Numbered from the stretch's first letter, positions 44,261 through 57,560 are shown. The stretch: DNA of 64,000 bases from Aspidiotus rigidus (GCA_035079385.1 JAVHKY010000071.1:622001-686000); one strand, 5' to 3'. The notes: generated by a model from the letters alone, not told the origin. Numbers and translations are program-made.

Positions 44261-44394
44261 GTGACCTGTCATGAGAAAAGGATGCTCATTGCCCACTAAC
44301 AGGAACATCATTTCTCTCTGATTAGATATCCAATCAGAATGAAATGGTGTTCCTGCCAATGGATAATGAGCATCCTTTTCTCATCGCAGGTCAC
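44261..44394. mobile_element. Palindromic foldback element FB-1, copy 3
   Basis: Identical position and AAAT flanks (44257-44260, 44395-44398) as at 11785; duplicated together with its MULE host. Confidence 0.88.
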
Positions 44395-44409
44395 AAATAG
44401 AAAGTGATC

Positions 44410-44643
44410 GACAATTTCAAGCGATGGAAAATGGACATTTGGATGATTACATTGAAGCGGGATGGTTCCTCCACTTGTACGTGCCCGATGTTCATTAAAA
44501 AATTCATCTGTAAACATTCTTTGGGGGAACAAATTCGGCAAAAACGTGAGATGCTGCTAAACTGGTGCTTCTTAGTCACAAAAGTAAAAAAAAAAAAAAA
44601 AAGAGGCAGACCAGTGCTGGCCAAGAATGCTCTATTAATATAA
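44410..44643 (+). pseudogene. SWIM-domain C-terminus of MULE transposase, copy 2
   Basis: Same reading as 11934-12167: DGSSTCTCPMFIKKFICKHS, an A-run at about 44586 and GRPVLAKNALLI before the stop. No catalytic domain. Confidence 0.65.
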
Positions 44644-44898
44644 TTTTTTTCCTTTTTTTTTCCTTGTTAATTATACAGTTACCGGGTACCAGTATAATTT
44701 CGCGTGCTGTCAAATCCTGTTCATTTTTTAAAATCTCGTTCTGTATAACAATTGTCGCGGCCAATACTTTTTTTCGCGTGATGACCCATCATTTACTGTA
44801 TACTTTTTGTTTTCGCTTTACTTTTAATAAAAAGTTGTGGTTTTCCTGTTTTTTTCGCGTGATTTCATTATTTCCTTGGCGTGCCGAAAAATGCAACC

Positions 44899-45480
44899 CA
44901 ATGCGTTTTAACCAATACAAAATATTATAATAGGTACCTAACTGGTTTGTGACAAAATAAGGAAGGATCTTCCGTAATGACGTCAAAATCGACTCGAATT
45001 ATGTGTAAACTGTATATTATGCAATTCTTAAAACGAGGGTGGGGCTGAAGGTTTGGACTTGCGTTTAAATGATGCGTCGCCGTCATTGGTCCTTAGGTAC
45101 CTAACTCGTAAATGCACCAAAAGCTCATTTTGAAAATAATTATCTTGCGTCAAATTGATAATCACTGCCGAAATTACGGGAGAGATTCCCGTAAATATGA
45201 AAAACTATCCTTTGGGACTGATTTTGTGAAAAAAAGAAAAGAAAACTACACATAACGTAGTCTTGAAAATATTGGAAAGAATAATAACTTGCAAGATTCA
45301 CTCAATTGAATAATGAGTCCTGAACAAAAAATGACCCTGTTGGCATCGCATTGCAGTACACGCTCTTACAATTCCCACGTTCATTCTCCACATTATTCGA
45401 GAATGATTGCTTAAAGACCGCGTGGGGTAGGGTTTCGCACCAATTAAGACAGCTAGATTGCAAAACTGTAGCTAGTAATA
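44899..45480. other. No supported gene
   Basis: Nothing recognised before the LINE starts. Confidence 0.45.
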
Positions 45481-46863
45481 TATAAGGGAGGCAATGTAGA
45501 AGATAAAAATAACTATAGGCCGGTTTCTTTACTTTCGAATGTATCAAAAATAATAAAAAAGGCGGTGAAGGAACAACTAGTATCTTACCTAGAAGGGAGG
45601 GAATATTTTCTAGAGAGTCAGTTGGGATTTAGGAGGAACGTGGGAACGGAAGACGCAATCAGCAAACTTCATAATACACTTATAGACGAAATAGATAAGG
45701 GAAAAAAATGTGTAGCCGTGTTCCAAGACCTATCCAAAGCCTTCGATTTAGTTGAGCACGAGAAATTAATTAAAAGAATCAAGAAAGCAGGATGTGGAGG
45801 AAAGGTGCTCAAGTGGTTCCAATCATATTTGGAATGTAGAAGGCAAAAAGTGAGAATAGGAGGTACAGAAAGTAACTATCTCCAATTGAGGGTGGGTACA
45901 CCACAGGGCTCGGCACTGTCGCCCATATTATTTCTAATATATATATGAATGATAATATATATGAATGAATTGGGAAGGGTGGAAATCAAGGGAAAAATAA
46001 TCTTGTATGCTGACGATACAGTAATGATAGAAAGAGGCGACACGTGGGGGGAGGTGAAACAACACACTGAGGAAGATCTAGGGAAGATAATAAGCTGGCT
46101 CAATAACAATAACTTAATATATTAAACCTAAAAAAAACTAACATTATACAGTTTGCCTACCGAATAAAAAAAACGAAGAAGATGTGAAAATATTTGTCCA
46201 TAACACAAAATGTAGCGAAAAGAGTCATGAAGAAAAAGGTGAATGCCAAACCTTAATGAAAGTTACACATACGAAATACTTAGGAGTCACAATTGATAAG
46301 AATCTTAATTGGAAGGAATATGTGAAAACCATAGCAGGAAAGCTTCTGAAAACAATATATCTGGCTTTGCAAATAAAAAATATGATACCGAAAAAGACAA
46401 AACGATTAATTTACATGGCAATGATCCAATCCAAAATTCAATATGGAATCGCGGCATGGGGGGCAACGTATAAAGTAAATCTGAAAACAGTAATTCGTAG
46501 TCAAAAGAAATTCCTGAAAATTTTGTATTACAAACCGAAAAGATACGGACCACACAAAAGACCTATTTAAAGAAACAAAGGTGCCGACAATAGAAGAAGT
46601 ACACGAAATTAGTACCATAAAATATGTAAAAAAAAACGGCCATCTAAGAAATATACGGGAGAAAAGTAGAAAAACTAGGAATAACGAACTAACAATTACA
46701 CTACCGAAAGTAAAAACTGACGGAGGAAAACGAACAGGAATATATAAAGGACTACAATACTTTAACAAACTAAACATGGACGATAAAGAAGAAATTATGA
46801 ACGCAAAAATCACTAATTACAAAAAAACGATACGAAACATAATAGAAAAAAAACGAAAAGACT
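45481..46863 (+). pseudogene. LINE reverse transcriptase (Jockey/CR1-like), broken
   Basis: The first frame reads GNVEDKNNYRPVSLLSNVSK (RT motif 1), SQLGFRRNVGTEDAISKLHN, VFQDLSKAFDLVEHEKLIKR (catalytic Asp) and VGTPQGSALSPILFLIYI, closed by a stop at 45946-45948. A small duplication (atatatatgaatgataat) shifts the frame; next come MNELGRVEIKGKIILYADDT (YADD box) and a stop near 46124. The third piece (46184-46570) has TKYLGVTIDKNLNWKEYVK and QSKIQYGIAAWG, the thumb. A final part (46581-46863) ends the protein. All catalytic motifs are present but split by at least three frame breaks. Confidence 0.8.
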
Positions 46864-47026
46864 GACGCACACCAAAAGAACGAAAACCAACTAACCGATA
46901 TCGTAAAGCTGAAAACAAATATTATTAATTACGAAAATTTGTACATATAATATGTAATGAGAAGTCCGTCCAACACGAGATTTATCTCAGTGGAGAGAAA
47001 TAAAAATATATTTCAATTTCAATTTT
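45481..47026 (+). mobile_element. 5'-truncated non-LTR retrotransposon
   Basis: Starts within the reverse transcriptase fingers and runs to a short (ATTTCA)n-type tail at about 47005-47026, where RepB begins. Lacks ORF1, endonuclease and the first RT motifs. Confidence 0.85.
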
Positions 47027-47159
47027 ACCGACTTTTCTAGCTAGAAAAGTGAGGTATTACACCCGTAGCAAGGTCAACAGGGGGAGGAGGCAATGAACTT
47101 TCTCGACGTTTTAGAGGTCCTAGATCACAACTAGCATAAAAAAATTTCAGGTTTCCTTA

Positions 47160-48406
<1,247 letters not shown>

Positions 48407-49115
48407 TATATATATTTATTTATTTATATATAAGATTTTTTTGTCCGCGGAACTCCTCCGAAACTACCCGATGGATTTTTTTGTAACTTGACCATATTGT
48501 AGTGTTATATCTGAAGATGTGGCCCTGCAATTTTTTTGAAGATCGTATGGGTAGTTCTCGAGAAATTTTCACTTTTTTGAAAAATTTCTCACTATTACGA
48601 GTAGCTGCTTACATTAGGAGAAGCGGATTTTCCTACCCTTTTACCACTTTTGTTATCAGTACGTGTATTGTGATGAAGAACCTTTTATCATTCAACAGGT
48701 TCATTCTTGGTTCATTCTTCAACAAGGGTTGATTGAATTTTATTTTCGATGATATTTCATTCAAATTTAGCACCCCGTGTATCTCGCTTCTCACAGCCCC
48801 TAGAGCCTTGTATTTTGTTTTGTAAAATTTTATTCGTTTTGTTGAATTTGTTTTTGAACGGATAGTGGCAATGGCGGATTGTTCATTTTTTCATCATTAT
48901 TAGTCACACTCAATCGTGAAAACCCTGTTTTCAGTGTTGATGTGACGTCATAGTGATGGAATTTACAAACTGAGTTTTATTGTTCATTCTACAAATATTT
49001 GGCATGATTGACAGGTCATTGGTATTTGATCTAAAGAGAGAGAGTGACACTCTCTCAATGATATTTGCATTGTGAGAAGAAAAGTCGTGTACTACTTACG
49101 CGACTGCGTGTGTTT

Positions 49116-51284
49116 TTTTTTGCTATATCGCTTCGTTCGGAAATGAAGCCTGAATGTGCTCGAGAGACATTCGTGAAAGTGCGTCGGCATTGAATCGCGA
49201 TAGTTTATGAGTACCTAAGCTATAATCTTTCGAGAAAAACTCCCGAACGTTTGTAATAAAATTCTTCATTTACAACGCTCATTATAATCACTTACCATAT
49301 TTTTTCCGCGAAAAATAATTTTCAAAATAGAAAATTCTTCAGATCAATTGATTGAAAAATATTCCGACGGTTCAATGAGCATTATAATGTTTCCTAGATA
49401 TCATTATCTTTCGAGTTTCTGACGTAGATTAACTGGGGTGGGTGGTGAAAAGTAGTATGGATCTCCTCCCGAACATTAAAAAAAAAAAAAAAAAAAACAA
49501 TACTCAAATTATGCACTTAATTGATCATGTTCTTCGTGCAAAGCTAGGTGAAAGTAGGTTGATCAGTCCAAATCAAAGTGGCTGTACATAAAAAAAACGT
49601 GGAAGGAAGCTAAGTTAGGCTCGTCAGAGGAGTCCGAAGTCATTTTCCATAAAGAAAATTCACACTTTAGACGTATGGCCCTCCAAGAAATTAAAATTAT
49701 TCGACATAAGAATAATCACGACCCGACGTTACCGTGTTGAACGGATACATAAACTGATGAGTCAGCGGCTTATTTGTATGTTTTTGCGTGTTTTTGTTTT
49801 ACATCTGGCGATTACTCTTCTCGAGTATTTCATTTCTTCTTTTAATTATAACCGCACCTTACAGAAACATATTGATTCAACTGAGTTTTGTTGTTCATTC
49901 TACAAACATCTAGCTTGATCAATAGGTGATTGGTGAGTAACCTAAATGATAGGTCCTCTTCGTGAACTTTGAGTTGTCAGAGGAAAAGTATGTGTACTGT
50001 AGGTACTACTCACGCGACTGCGTAATTGTTTTTTCTTTTTGTTTTGTATAGCGTCTCGCTAACATACTCTGAACTGCAACTGCAGCGAGTCATCTGTATG
50101 AATGAAAAATATAATATTTTGAGGTATTGATCGAAAAATAAAAATTTGAAATGATTCAATGTTTTTGGACTTCAAATATTTTTTAAGTACCTACAATAGA
50201 CCTGTATTTCTGAACTTAGATGATGGATGAAGAAACAACTTATAATATCCCGAGTGGAGCTAATCAAATGAATTGCGATATTTCTTACGTCGCTGCTCGT
50301 TTTAAAAACAACATACGCCGAAAGCAATATGCTGATACAACTTGAATTATTCGATTTTCCAAAATTTCAATGTGTTTCATTACGATTCACGGAAATCGTT
50401 CTTCAAACGACTATCTAAGTCTTAATGTCCAATCAGAATCATTGTTGCTGAGTTTTTTCGCCACTGTTTTCATGATTTTTATTGGTGAACGATAAATGCA
50501 TTTCTTGCTGGTCAAAAGTAAACGTACTTTCGGCGTATGTGCTTAAAAAAGTTATTTTTATAATTAACTAGCCATGTCGGCGAGCCTATGGTGCGCCTCT
50601 CTCGTCATCACGTATTTTTATATTATTTTAGACATTTTTTGGAATTAAAAAATCTATAATTTTTAATTTTTTGATATTTGTGTCACCTAATTTTCAAATA
50701 TTTCTTCATATTGCCTATCACTTATTACAAAACAAAAGAAGTAAGGAATTGTCAATGAATTTTTGGCGATACAAATTTCTTATGGAAAATATGTAAATAA
50801 GAATAATTTTTAACAACTTCGGTAAATAATGTAGATATTTCTACTCTGAAAAAAAAAAAAAAAAAGTAGAAATGCTGTAGATTATACTTTTCTGCGTGGA
50901 CCTGTATTCAAAATTTTTATGCAAACTCTCCTTCTTTTTTAGTCTTCTCTCCTCAATCTAATTATCCGTATCCTAATAATTGATTCTACGTGTCGTCCTC
51001 CTGTAATCTACCATAAATAATGAAGTAAATATTGTCCTTAATTTATATTAATAATATTAATCAGAGAATTAATATGTATTTAATTCGTTTTCCAGTGACG
51101 GAATAATTATTCTTTATGTTACCTGTGCGGGTAATACGAAGAATTATTTTTCAAACGTTTGATCCGTCTTGTCTCCAGTTCATTATCTTTTTCTTATTAA
51201 TGATGAATTATATTTAGTGGTACCTAGAATTTTGCGAACAAATTTAAGTCAATATTTCCTTGAAGACTACATTTTTGTGTGTAA
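49116..51284. other. Mostly featureless; RepB 3' fragment and PLE relic inside
   Basis: A partial RepB 3' end lies at 49873-50030 (ttgttcattctacaaacat ... actactcacgcgactgcg). The Penelope remnant at about 49627-49740 is listed separately. The remainder is AT-rich without recognised features; an A-run is at 49480. Confidence 0.5.
49627..49740 (+). pseudogene. GIY-YIG C-terminal relic of a second Penelope-like family
   Basis: The forward frame reads EESEVIFHKENSHFRRMALQ, then EIKIIRHKNNHDPTLPC and a stop. It lines up with SEKLLHKENSYRKRIALENIEIMRHLNTDGITIL of the element at 35.5 kb: HKENSxxxRxAL and EIxIxRHxN. Divergence shows a different or much older family. Flanking parts are not recognisable. 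Confidence 0.5.
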
Positions 51285-51395
51285 GGATAAAGATCGATTA
51301 CAGTGAGATTTATGCTGATGTTGAAAAAAACTCTGAGAATAGAGGATCAATTGAAAAATTATTTTCGGATCACATGAATAAAAATGTTCTAGCGT
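51285..51395 (+). repeat. RepC fragment 1
   Basis: Matches 5025-5135 (aaagatcgattacagtgagatttatgct...cacatgaataaaaa). Confidence 0.7.
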
Positions 51396-51519
51396 AGCCA
51401 AATAAATGAAGATTATATTTCATGTCTTTTAGTTCATCTTTGTCATGCTTGCTTTGTTGATCTGGGAGTACCACCTTCTTGTTCTCCACACGCGAGTCAA
51501 CCTTCTTCTTGGACTAGTA

Positions 51520-51795
51520 TAGTCTACTCTCGAATATTTCAAGTCGATAGCTTTTTGGGAGCTCACTCGCTCCGCTCGTTCGCCCCCTTCTGAGTTTAGT
51601 ATGATTCTATGTTAGAATATTTCAAGCTAATGGCTTTTGGGAGGCTAACTCGGTCCGCTCGTTCCCCCTTCTGGGTAAAGTATGATTCTACTTTAGAATA
51701 TTTCAAGCTACTGGCTTTTGGGGGGATGGTCTAGTAGAAGTCTACTTTAGAATATTTCAATTTAATAGCTTTTTGGGGTCATGGTCTAGTATAAC
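51520..51795. repeat. ~85 bp minisatellite, four units
   Basis: Units share 'ttagaatatttcaagcta' plus 'tggcttttgggaggctaact' and 'ccgctcgttc'. Later units are shortened. Non-coding. Confidence 0.8.
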
Positions 51796-52053
51796 AAAAA
51801 CTGACTAGCACCTTTTATGCAGTATACTAGTGTATGACTGGTTTATACTAGCTACGTTGATATGCATTATGCACTCTTAGTATAAAGCTATTATAAAGCT
51901 AGAAGCTAGTATATAAATAGGCTGGTATGAACTCGTGGAACTCGCAGATTTTTGAATCACCCACGGAGTAACGGGTGAGGGGGCGGGGGCGGGGGGACTT
52001 CTTCGTTTATTATAAGTCTAGTTTGTGACTAGTAAAATCATAATATAAAGCTA
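51796..52053. repeat. 'gctagtatata' repeat field, part 1
   Basis: 'aagctagtatataaataggctggtatgaactcg' here and 'aagctagtatataaactggccggtgtgaactag' at 52353 are copies of one unit. G-runs follow at 51980-52000. Confidence 0.6.
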
Positions 52054-52351
52054 TTATTGGGATTTAAACTTAGAGTTGGAGAGTTGGTAGCCCTGAAGAT
52101 ATTCACCCTTTCGTTCAATGCTTTTTAGATGAAGAAATTTCACGCACTATAATTAATGGAATATCGTTTTTTAAAGCAAATACAAGCATAAATTTTGTGG
52201 TCTGTATGATCAACATTAAATACAAAAAAAAAATGTAGCAATAAATGATATTGAAAAAATAATAGTTGATTGAAAAGCAATGTATGAACGTATACAAATT
52301 CTCTGATTCACCCTTTCAGTAGCGCTCTCTAGTGTAGGTTTAAACCCCAAT
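52054..52351. mobile_element. TIR element, ~298 bp
   Basis: Left TTATTGGGATTTAAACTTAG and right (reverse complement) ATTGGGGTTTAAACCTACAC form an inverted repeat. AAAGCTA flanks it on both sides (52047-52053, 52352-52358), and the uninterrupted 'ataaagctag' word exists at 51893. The superfamily is unclear; a 7-8 bp duplication fits hAT. Confidence 0.55.
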
Positions 52352-52358
52352 AAAGCTA

Positions 52359-52627
52359 GTATATAAACTGGCCGGTGTGAACTAGTGGGATGAACTCGCA
52401 AAAGTTCAAATTAGGGTTAAGGCAGTTTTAGGCCTAGTATAAAGGAGCGTAGACCTACTATAAATCTAGTATAACTTCAGTACACTGATCTGAGACAAAC
52501 TAGGCTGGGTGAACTCGCAAATTTCTAATCACCCATGGGGTAGAGATTTGCACGCGCACGCGTGGGTGAAGGGGGAGGGGGCACTCGCAAAATTTCAAAT
52601 TAGGGGTCAGGGCAGAGTAAAGACATG
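52359..52627. repeat. 'gctagtatata' repeat field, part 2
   Basis: Continues the unit around the insertion, with 'gaactcgcaaatttctaatcaccca' and related phrases shared with 3400, 4090 and 51950. Confidence 0.55.
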
Positions 52628-52750
52628 AAACGTGCCAAAAACGCGTTCCTTCGATGCTTCGTTGTACGACGTGAGGCGAGGACGCGTTTCGATCTCCAGA
52701 GTTACGTAGGTGGGGTGCATGCCCACATTTTGTACTCGATGAACATCGTT
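52628..52750 (+). repeat. RepC fragment 2
   Basis: Matches 5126-5240 (acgcgttccttcgatgcttcgttgtacgacg ... catgcccacattttgta). Confidence 0.7.
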
Positions 52751-52969
52751 GAGGTAGGCGGAACCTTATACAATTTATATGAACAAAAAATAGCGAAAGC
52801 CGCGCCATTAAGGCACTGCACTATATTACTATAAGTACGCTGGATTGATAAGAGCCGGACAACTTTTCGTAATAAGGTAGAAACATGTTCCAGGTAGTAT
52901 CGCGCGACGACGAGTATTCGGAGTGTGCATATTGTAGGTGCGCTAGCGTCGCCCATGTAAAATTATATC

Positions 52970-53507
52970 TAGAGTTAGGATTCCTCGGCATTTGCCGAAT
53001 GAGTTTGTGAAGGCCCCGGCGAATAAAAATGAGCTAGGAATCCGTTTCAGAGGAGTAGGATCCAGGAAAAAAAATTTTATTTTGCCGAAAAATACCGAAA
53101 ATGGGAAAAATGCCGAAAAGGGGTATAAATACCGGAAAACACCGAAAACGTTGAAAATCTGAAAGAAGTGATAGTTAAGGAAGGAAAAAGTAAAATAATT
53201 AAGAAATACCTCACTTTTCTCTCGAAAAGTTGGTAAAAAAGAAAGAAAAAAAAAAGTACACGTATTATACGGATGCGTGTCCTCAGCGATCGGCGACATA
53301 AATTCACGCAAACGAATCTTGAAAAACATATTGTACTACTGTATAACAAACGTTTTTTATAATTAGTGTATTTATAATTCAATAACTTTCATTTTTTAGT
53401 TTTTTCTTTTTTTTTTACGTAAATTTTTTGATTTTGCCGAAAAATGCCGAAATTACAGTTTTTAGAGCCGAATTTATGAATTTATTTGCCGAAAAGTCCT
53501 AACTCTA
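52970..53507. mobile_element. hAT-type non-autonomous element, 538 bp
   Basis: Terminal inverted repeats start TAGAGTTAGGA (11 bp exact) and continue with TCGGCA boxes. ATTATATC flanks both sides (52962-52969, 53508-53515), an 8 bp hAT duplication. GCCGAAAA-type boxes are repeated near both ends. It also contains an inverted RepB-like start (53205-53238, 'cctcacttttctctcgaaaagttggtaa'). Confidence 0.85.
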
Positions 53508-53515
53508 ATTATATC

Positions 53516-53877
53516 CATATATATGAAAAAGTACTGATAAGGAAAGGGTGATTATATACAATTCGAGTATACAGTTTTTCAGTTTTTCTTAAATTTCTCC
53601 ATAAATACTGAATTTAAAGAAAAAACGCAAAGAACAAAGTATAATGAGCATAAAATTCTCTTTCAGGAAAATATATTTCTAGGAAATTTTGCGAAATTGA
53701 AAAATCTTTGTTGTTGTTGTTGCTTGCACAGTCCGAATAACCGATGGGCACCGACATATGACTCGCTGTTTCCGCGACGCTGCGTGAAACGCTCTCCTAC
53801 CTTACGGTTGAAAACTTGTCTCACTGTTATCATTCCAGCGTACCTATTGTAATGTAGTGCCTCAGCGCCACAAGTGA
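53516..53877. other. No supported gene
   Basis: Short (GTT)n run at 53710; nothing else recognised. Confidence 0.5.
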
Positions 53878-53992
53878 ACGGAAAGCGATCAACTCGCGCT
53901 ACATATCGGCCGTCGCGTCGCCGCGGCTCGGCTCGCCAAAGCGCTCCTATTGGTATCGCTCTCCTCCGTCCCTCTTAGCGTTATATACTATT
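53878..53992 (+). repeat. RepC fragment 3
   Basis: Matches 5236-5335 (catatcggccgtcgcg, ccgcggctcggctcgccaa, gcgctcc, ctctcctcc, cttagcgtta). Confidence 0.7.
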
Positions 53993-54169
53993 TCGGACCA
54001 ATGCAGAGGGCGCGATCAATGTGAAAGGGAGAGGAAGAAGAAATCAAAGCTAAAAGTTTCGAGCAAGCATCTACTTTCGCGTTATATAGTCTGTTTTCGT
54101 AGTAAACAATTTTCTTCAATATAGTAAAATTAGTATAAGTAAAATAATTTTCATTTACTTACTCAACAG

Positions 54170-54896
54170 CTGTGACGTGCTACAGAAAACGCCTGAAAAG
54201 TATAAAGATTTGACGCCAAGACTTACCAACGTATGTGTCAAACTATGCGAGAAAAAGCCGGGAATAAATACCAAAGCACCCGTTGGACTACCGGATTGGG
54301 CCGTCCGAATGAACAACGTGTCTGAAAGGTTGAAAACAGGAATATTTTCTACTGTTTCAAATCGCTTCAACCGTAGACTGAAACCGCTGAATCCTTCATC
54401 GCCGTCGACTAGAAGAAGAAGCAAAACAGCAACTACGCAAACCGCTTGGGACGGAGAATGGGATCCTGAATGGAATGAACTGAGAACAAAACCGGTTACG
54501 ATACGGCGAGAAGAAGCGGCTCTAAGAGCGGCCGGCTTGTGGATCACTACAGAATCAGGGAAAACTACGCCAGACAAGATACACGAACTGCTACGCACAA
54601 TCGATAGCGTCTCGTCGCGTTCTCCTCCAATGGTCAACTTGACAAAGAAATTGCATCGTTTCCAGGGGTCCGCGTCCATGTCGACGCCGATGACCACTGA
54701 AGCCTCTAATTTCGTCAAATCGGAAACAGAAGAATCTGTACAAGCTTCCGCGGAGGACGAATGGTTTCGGCAACGGGACGGAGTACCGCTCAAAGATATA
54801 AGAGAAGAAATTGAGGACAACCAAGGATATACTTTAGATAAGGCTGGCCAGAATGACGATATATGGGGGCCAGACGAAGAGTTGTGGGGGCAGTAG
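54170..54896 (+). CDS. Gene 2, last exon: charged C-terminal region
   Basis: The acceptor ATTTACTTACTCAACAG precedes CTGTGACGTGC; with two bases from the exon at 43115 the frame reads T-CDVLQKTPEKYKDLTPRLTN, VCVKLCEKKPGINTKAPVGL and LPDWAVRMNNVSERLKTGIF, then a polar region rich in Ser, Thr, Arg and Glu, an acidic end (NDDIWGPDEELWGQ) and TAG. 242 open codons in AT-rich DNA, with G+C and codon use unlike the surroundings, make it a credible exon. Joined with the other two exons the protein has 387 residues (1164 nt, a multiple of three). Family unknown. The C-terminal WDGEWDPEWNE motif could be used as a search handle. Confidence 0.6.
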
Positions 54897-55565
54897 GGTG
54901 ATATTTTTGAACGGAATGAAGACACATCTATTCGGAACGAAGATCCTTACAAATAACACGAAAAAAGCGAAATTATAATTTTACCGATGGAATTAAAAGA
55001 TTTCAATTTCTCAAGATTCGGTTAAAATTTTGTTCCTTCCGTAGAAGTATCGCAAGCACGAGACGATGGCGCGCTGACGCTTATACTGATCAATTTTTCA
55101 TTCATGGCTAAACTGAGTCTTCCTTTAAATACTACTCGATTGGAAGATCAAAAGTAAAGTAAATTCTTTGAAGTAAACTGCATTCCCACAATGTTCCGAG
55201 TCATACCTTTCAGCTGCGTCTGAAATCTGCGTGAACAATGAACATGTACAAAACTTCTTTCCGTTTGGTCGTTTTGCAGTATGATATTGTTATTTCCAAG
55301 AGGTAGACAAATGACAGAAGTGTTATACTTAAATAATCGATACAATCTTCTACAAGTACTCAATGAAACTACATAATTACAAAGATCCTTCGAAATCTAA
55401 CGCCCACAATTTTTTTCTCGTGGAAATGCCCATGTAAAATTTGTTTTATGTTTCCCTATATAATGTCATTTTGCTTGTTCACACGGTATGAAGCGAAGGG
55501 CTGCAGCAACAGCTAGCTGCGGAGTTATGTGACGGTACTGGAGAATCGATTTGCAGAGCTCCTCT
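54897..55565. other. Gene 2 3' flank
   Basis: No AATAAA close to the stop and no other feature was recognised. Confidence 0.4.
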
Positions 55566-55830
55566 CCTGTATTATGTTGCATACTTGTTTGCCAGATTCT
55601 TATTACAATGGTCCCAGCTTTACATTGGTCTCATGGTCGAAGAATTGAATATGCATTCAGTATATCTATACCATTCATTTGGTTTTTAATGTTACAACAC
55701 TTGATTATTACCGGTAAATCAGATCGTTCTGATTTTTATATCTATTCCCCTGCCATGAGACCAATGTAAAGCAATTATCGTTACGATAAGAATCAGGCAA
55801 ACGAGTGTGCAATATGATACAGGGAAAAGG
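55566..55830. mobile_element. Foldback MITE, ~265 bp
   Basis: The left CCTGTATTATGTTGCATACT ... TTTACATTGGTCTCATGG and the right arm pair for about 70 bp, around a loop of about 120 bp. No target duplication was resolved. Confidence 0.7.
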
Positions 55831-56250
55831 CCCGAAATATATGTAAGAACGCTTTACCGTTCTCACAAATTTTCGTGTTGGTAGCGTTGCATCGATACTC
55901 GCAGCCAGGTTCGGTAGCTGCATGTTTTATAAGATAGACAATACTAGGAGATAGTTCTCAATTGATTTCACGTTTTGGACGTGCGATAAAGTATCGGGAA
56001 AACGGAATGCCGGAAAGACTTAGAGCACCGGTAAACGATCAGTCGATATTCTTACGTGTATATCAATATAAATGAGGCGACCTGAAAAACCATACCTAAA
56101 CTCGCTTTTAATTTTTTTTCAGCCACAAACTTTCCTAGCACCTAACTGTTTTCCAATTTTCTCAAAATTCACTTTTTAAAAGTTGTAACTTCAAAAGATC
56201 ATATCTCAGAGAATTTTCAAACCATATGAAAAACTTAAAAATTTTTGAAT
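55831..56250. other. No supported gene
   Basis: Probably leads into the Helitron relic; its 5' TC end is not recognisable. Confidence 0.4.
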
Positions 56251-56618
56251 AAATTTCGCTGTTCTGACTCCCTCAAGGTGTAGTAGGGGGCGTAGAAATT
56301 AGGAAAAAACGGGGATTATCGAGTACTGAAACTACGCATTGTTCCAACCGTTCAAACATGCAAACACGTTGAGCGGCGCAGTTTTAAAAATTAAATTATC
56401 GTGATAACAGGGGTTTAACTCATTTTTATGAAAAATTGAAGAGAACAAAAGTTGTAGCCCCTGTAATTTCCTTTCAAACGAGCCCAATCCTAGATTTTTA
56501 GCAAGAAATTTGGGAACTATTGGTATTTTGACTGTTACGTATTCAATATCATTGTGTTGAGAGAGAGAGAATTTAAACCGGTTGCTCTGGATGAATTTAT
56601 TATAGAGACTATACTCAA

Positions 56619-57560
56619 CAGCGCTGGCTTAACCCTATAGGCAAAAAGGGCAATTGCCCAGGGGCGCAAGCTTCTGAGGGGCGCAAGTGCGGTTGACAAA
56701 CCATAACCTATACGTACTCATTATTTTACTGATGCACTGAAGAAATATAAAAGATCAACGTTTATCAAAAAACTAAGATATGATATATGTGAATAATGAT
56801 ATCTAATAGATATAGTTATTCACCGGTTCAATTTCTCGTGAAAGGTGTCATCTCAGCGCAGGATAGTTCATGAAAAGACGATAAGCACAATGAAGCACGA
56901 CAAAAATGTATTACTCAGCTCATCATCACATGCGTATTATGGATTATAGTTTCTATTTCTTTCCTTATATCTTCACACCTCACTGATGTGCGTCTTATGC
57001 TCGAATTAAAATGAATGAGAAAAAAAAACTGAGTGGTTCTCAGCACCGGAAACAAGCTGCTGAAAGAGCAGAAAAAGAAAATAATTTTTTATCCAAAACT
57101 AAGAAAATTGATTCATATTTTGGAGTAGGAGTTTCAACTTCTCAAAACTTGGCTGATTCTGAAATATTGATGAGGGTAAGTGCAGAAGTGTTTCTTCAGT
57201 AACCTAACCTATTTTTTGTTTAATTCGTCCCTACAACAACAGACTAGGACATTTTTCCTTTTTGTAATTAATATTGTAGAATACGCATGGTGATGGGTCC
57301 GAAGGTGAAGAAAAATTGTCTCCTGCAGTTCAAGCTCTGAATTTAGAAGATCAAGAGGGAGTCAGCGAAATTGGAGAAGTGCAATCTGTAGATGCGATTA
57401 CACCACCCATTTCTACATCTAACAATATGGTTGTGGTGATAATCACTGGGGGAGGACGGAGGAGAGAGTCGTGATCAAACGGCGGTGGTGATATCTATTC
57501 ATATTAGAGGCACTTCAGGTGACTCTGCCCAGGGGCGCATCATGGCTAGAGCCGGCGCTG
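56619..57560 (+). mobile_element. hAT transposon, internally deleted, 942 bp
   Basis: Ends CAGCGCTGGCTTAACC and (reverse complement) CAGCGCCGGCTCTAGCC are inverted repeats, with CCCAGGGGCGC boxes inside each end. ATACTCAA duplicates exactly on both sides (56611-56618, 57561-57568), an 8 bp hAT target duplication. It contains only the N-terminus of a hAT-type protein. Confidence 0.9.
57011..57475 (+). pseudogene. N-terminal fragment of a ZMYM/THAP9-group hAT protein
   Basis: ATG at 57011 opens MNEKKKLSGSQHRKQAAERA followed by KIDSYFGVG, the basic 'KKxSGAxxRKxxxEKxxK...KIxxFF' start of hAT transposases often annotated as ZMYM1-like. After a likely intron (57175-57279, GTAAGT to ATTGTAG) it continues with GSEGEEKLSPAVQALNLEDQ to a stop near 57473. 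The BED/DDE core is deleted. Confidence 0.6.

Larger units (their letters stand above)
44115..44898 (+). mobile_element. MULE relic with SWIM zinc finger, copy 2
   Basis: Same segment as 11640-12422, starting 'taacttataatacctaaag' and ending 'cgaaaaatgcaaccc'. Differences are few, mainly an extra 'cgacga' in copy 1 and 'taagaa' here. Both copies carry FB-1 at the identical site, so they share an ancestor that already had the insertion. The SWIM-coding part is 44410-44643 (CTCPMFIKKFICKH). Confidence 0.75.

Noticed and set aside
54155..54925. 256-codon ORF on the reverse strand over gene 2 exon 3
   Set aside because: Antisense shadow of the coding exon; the forward frame has matching splice phase and acceptor.
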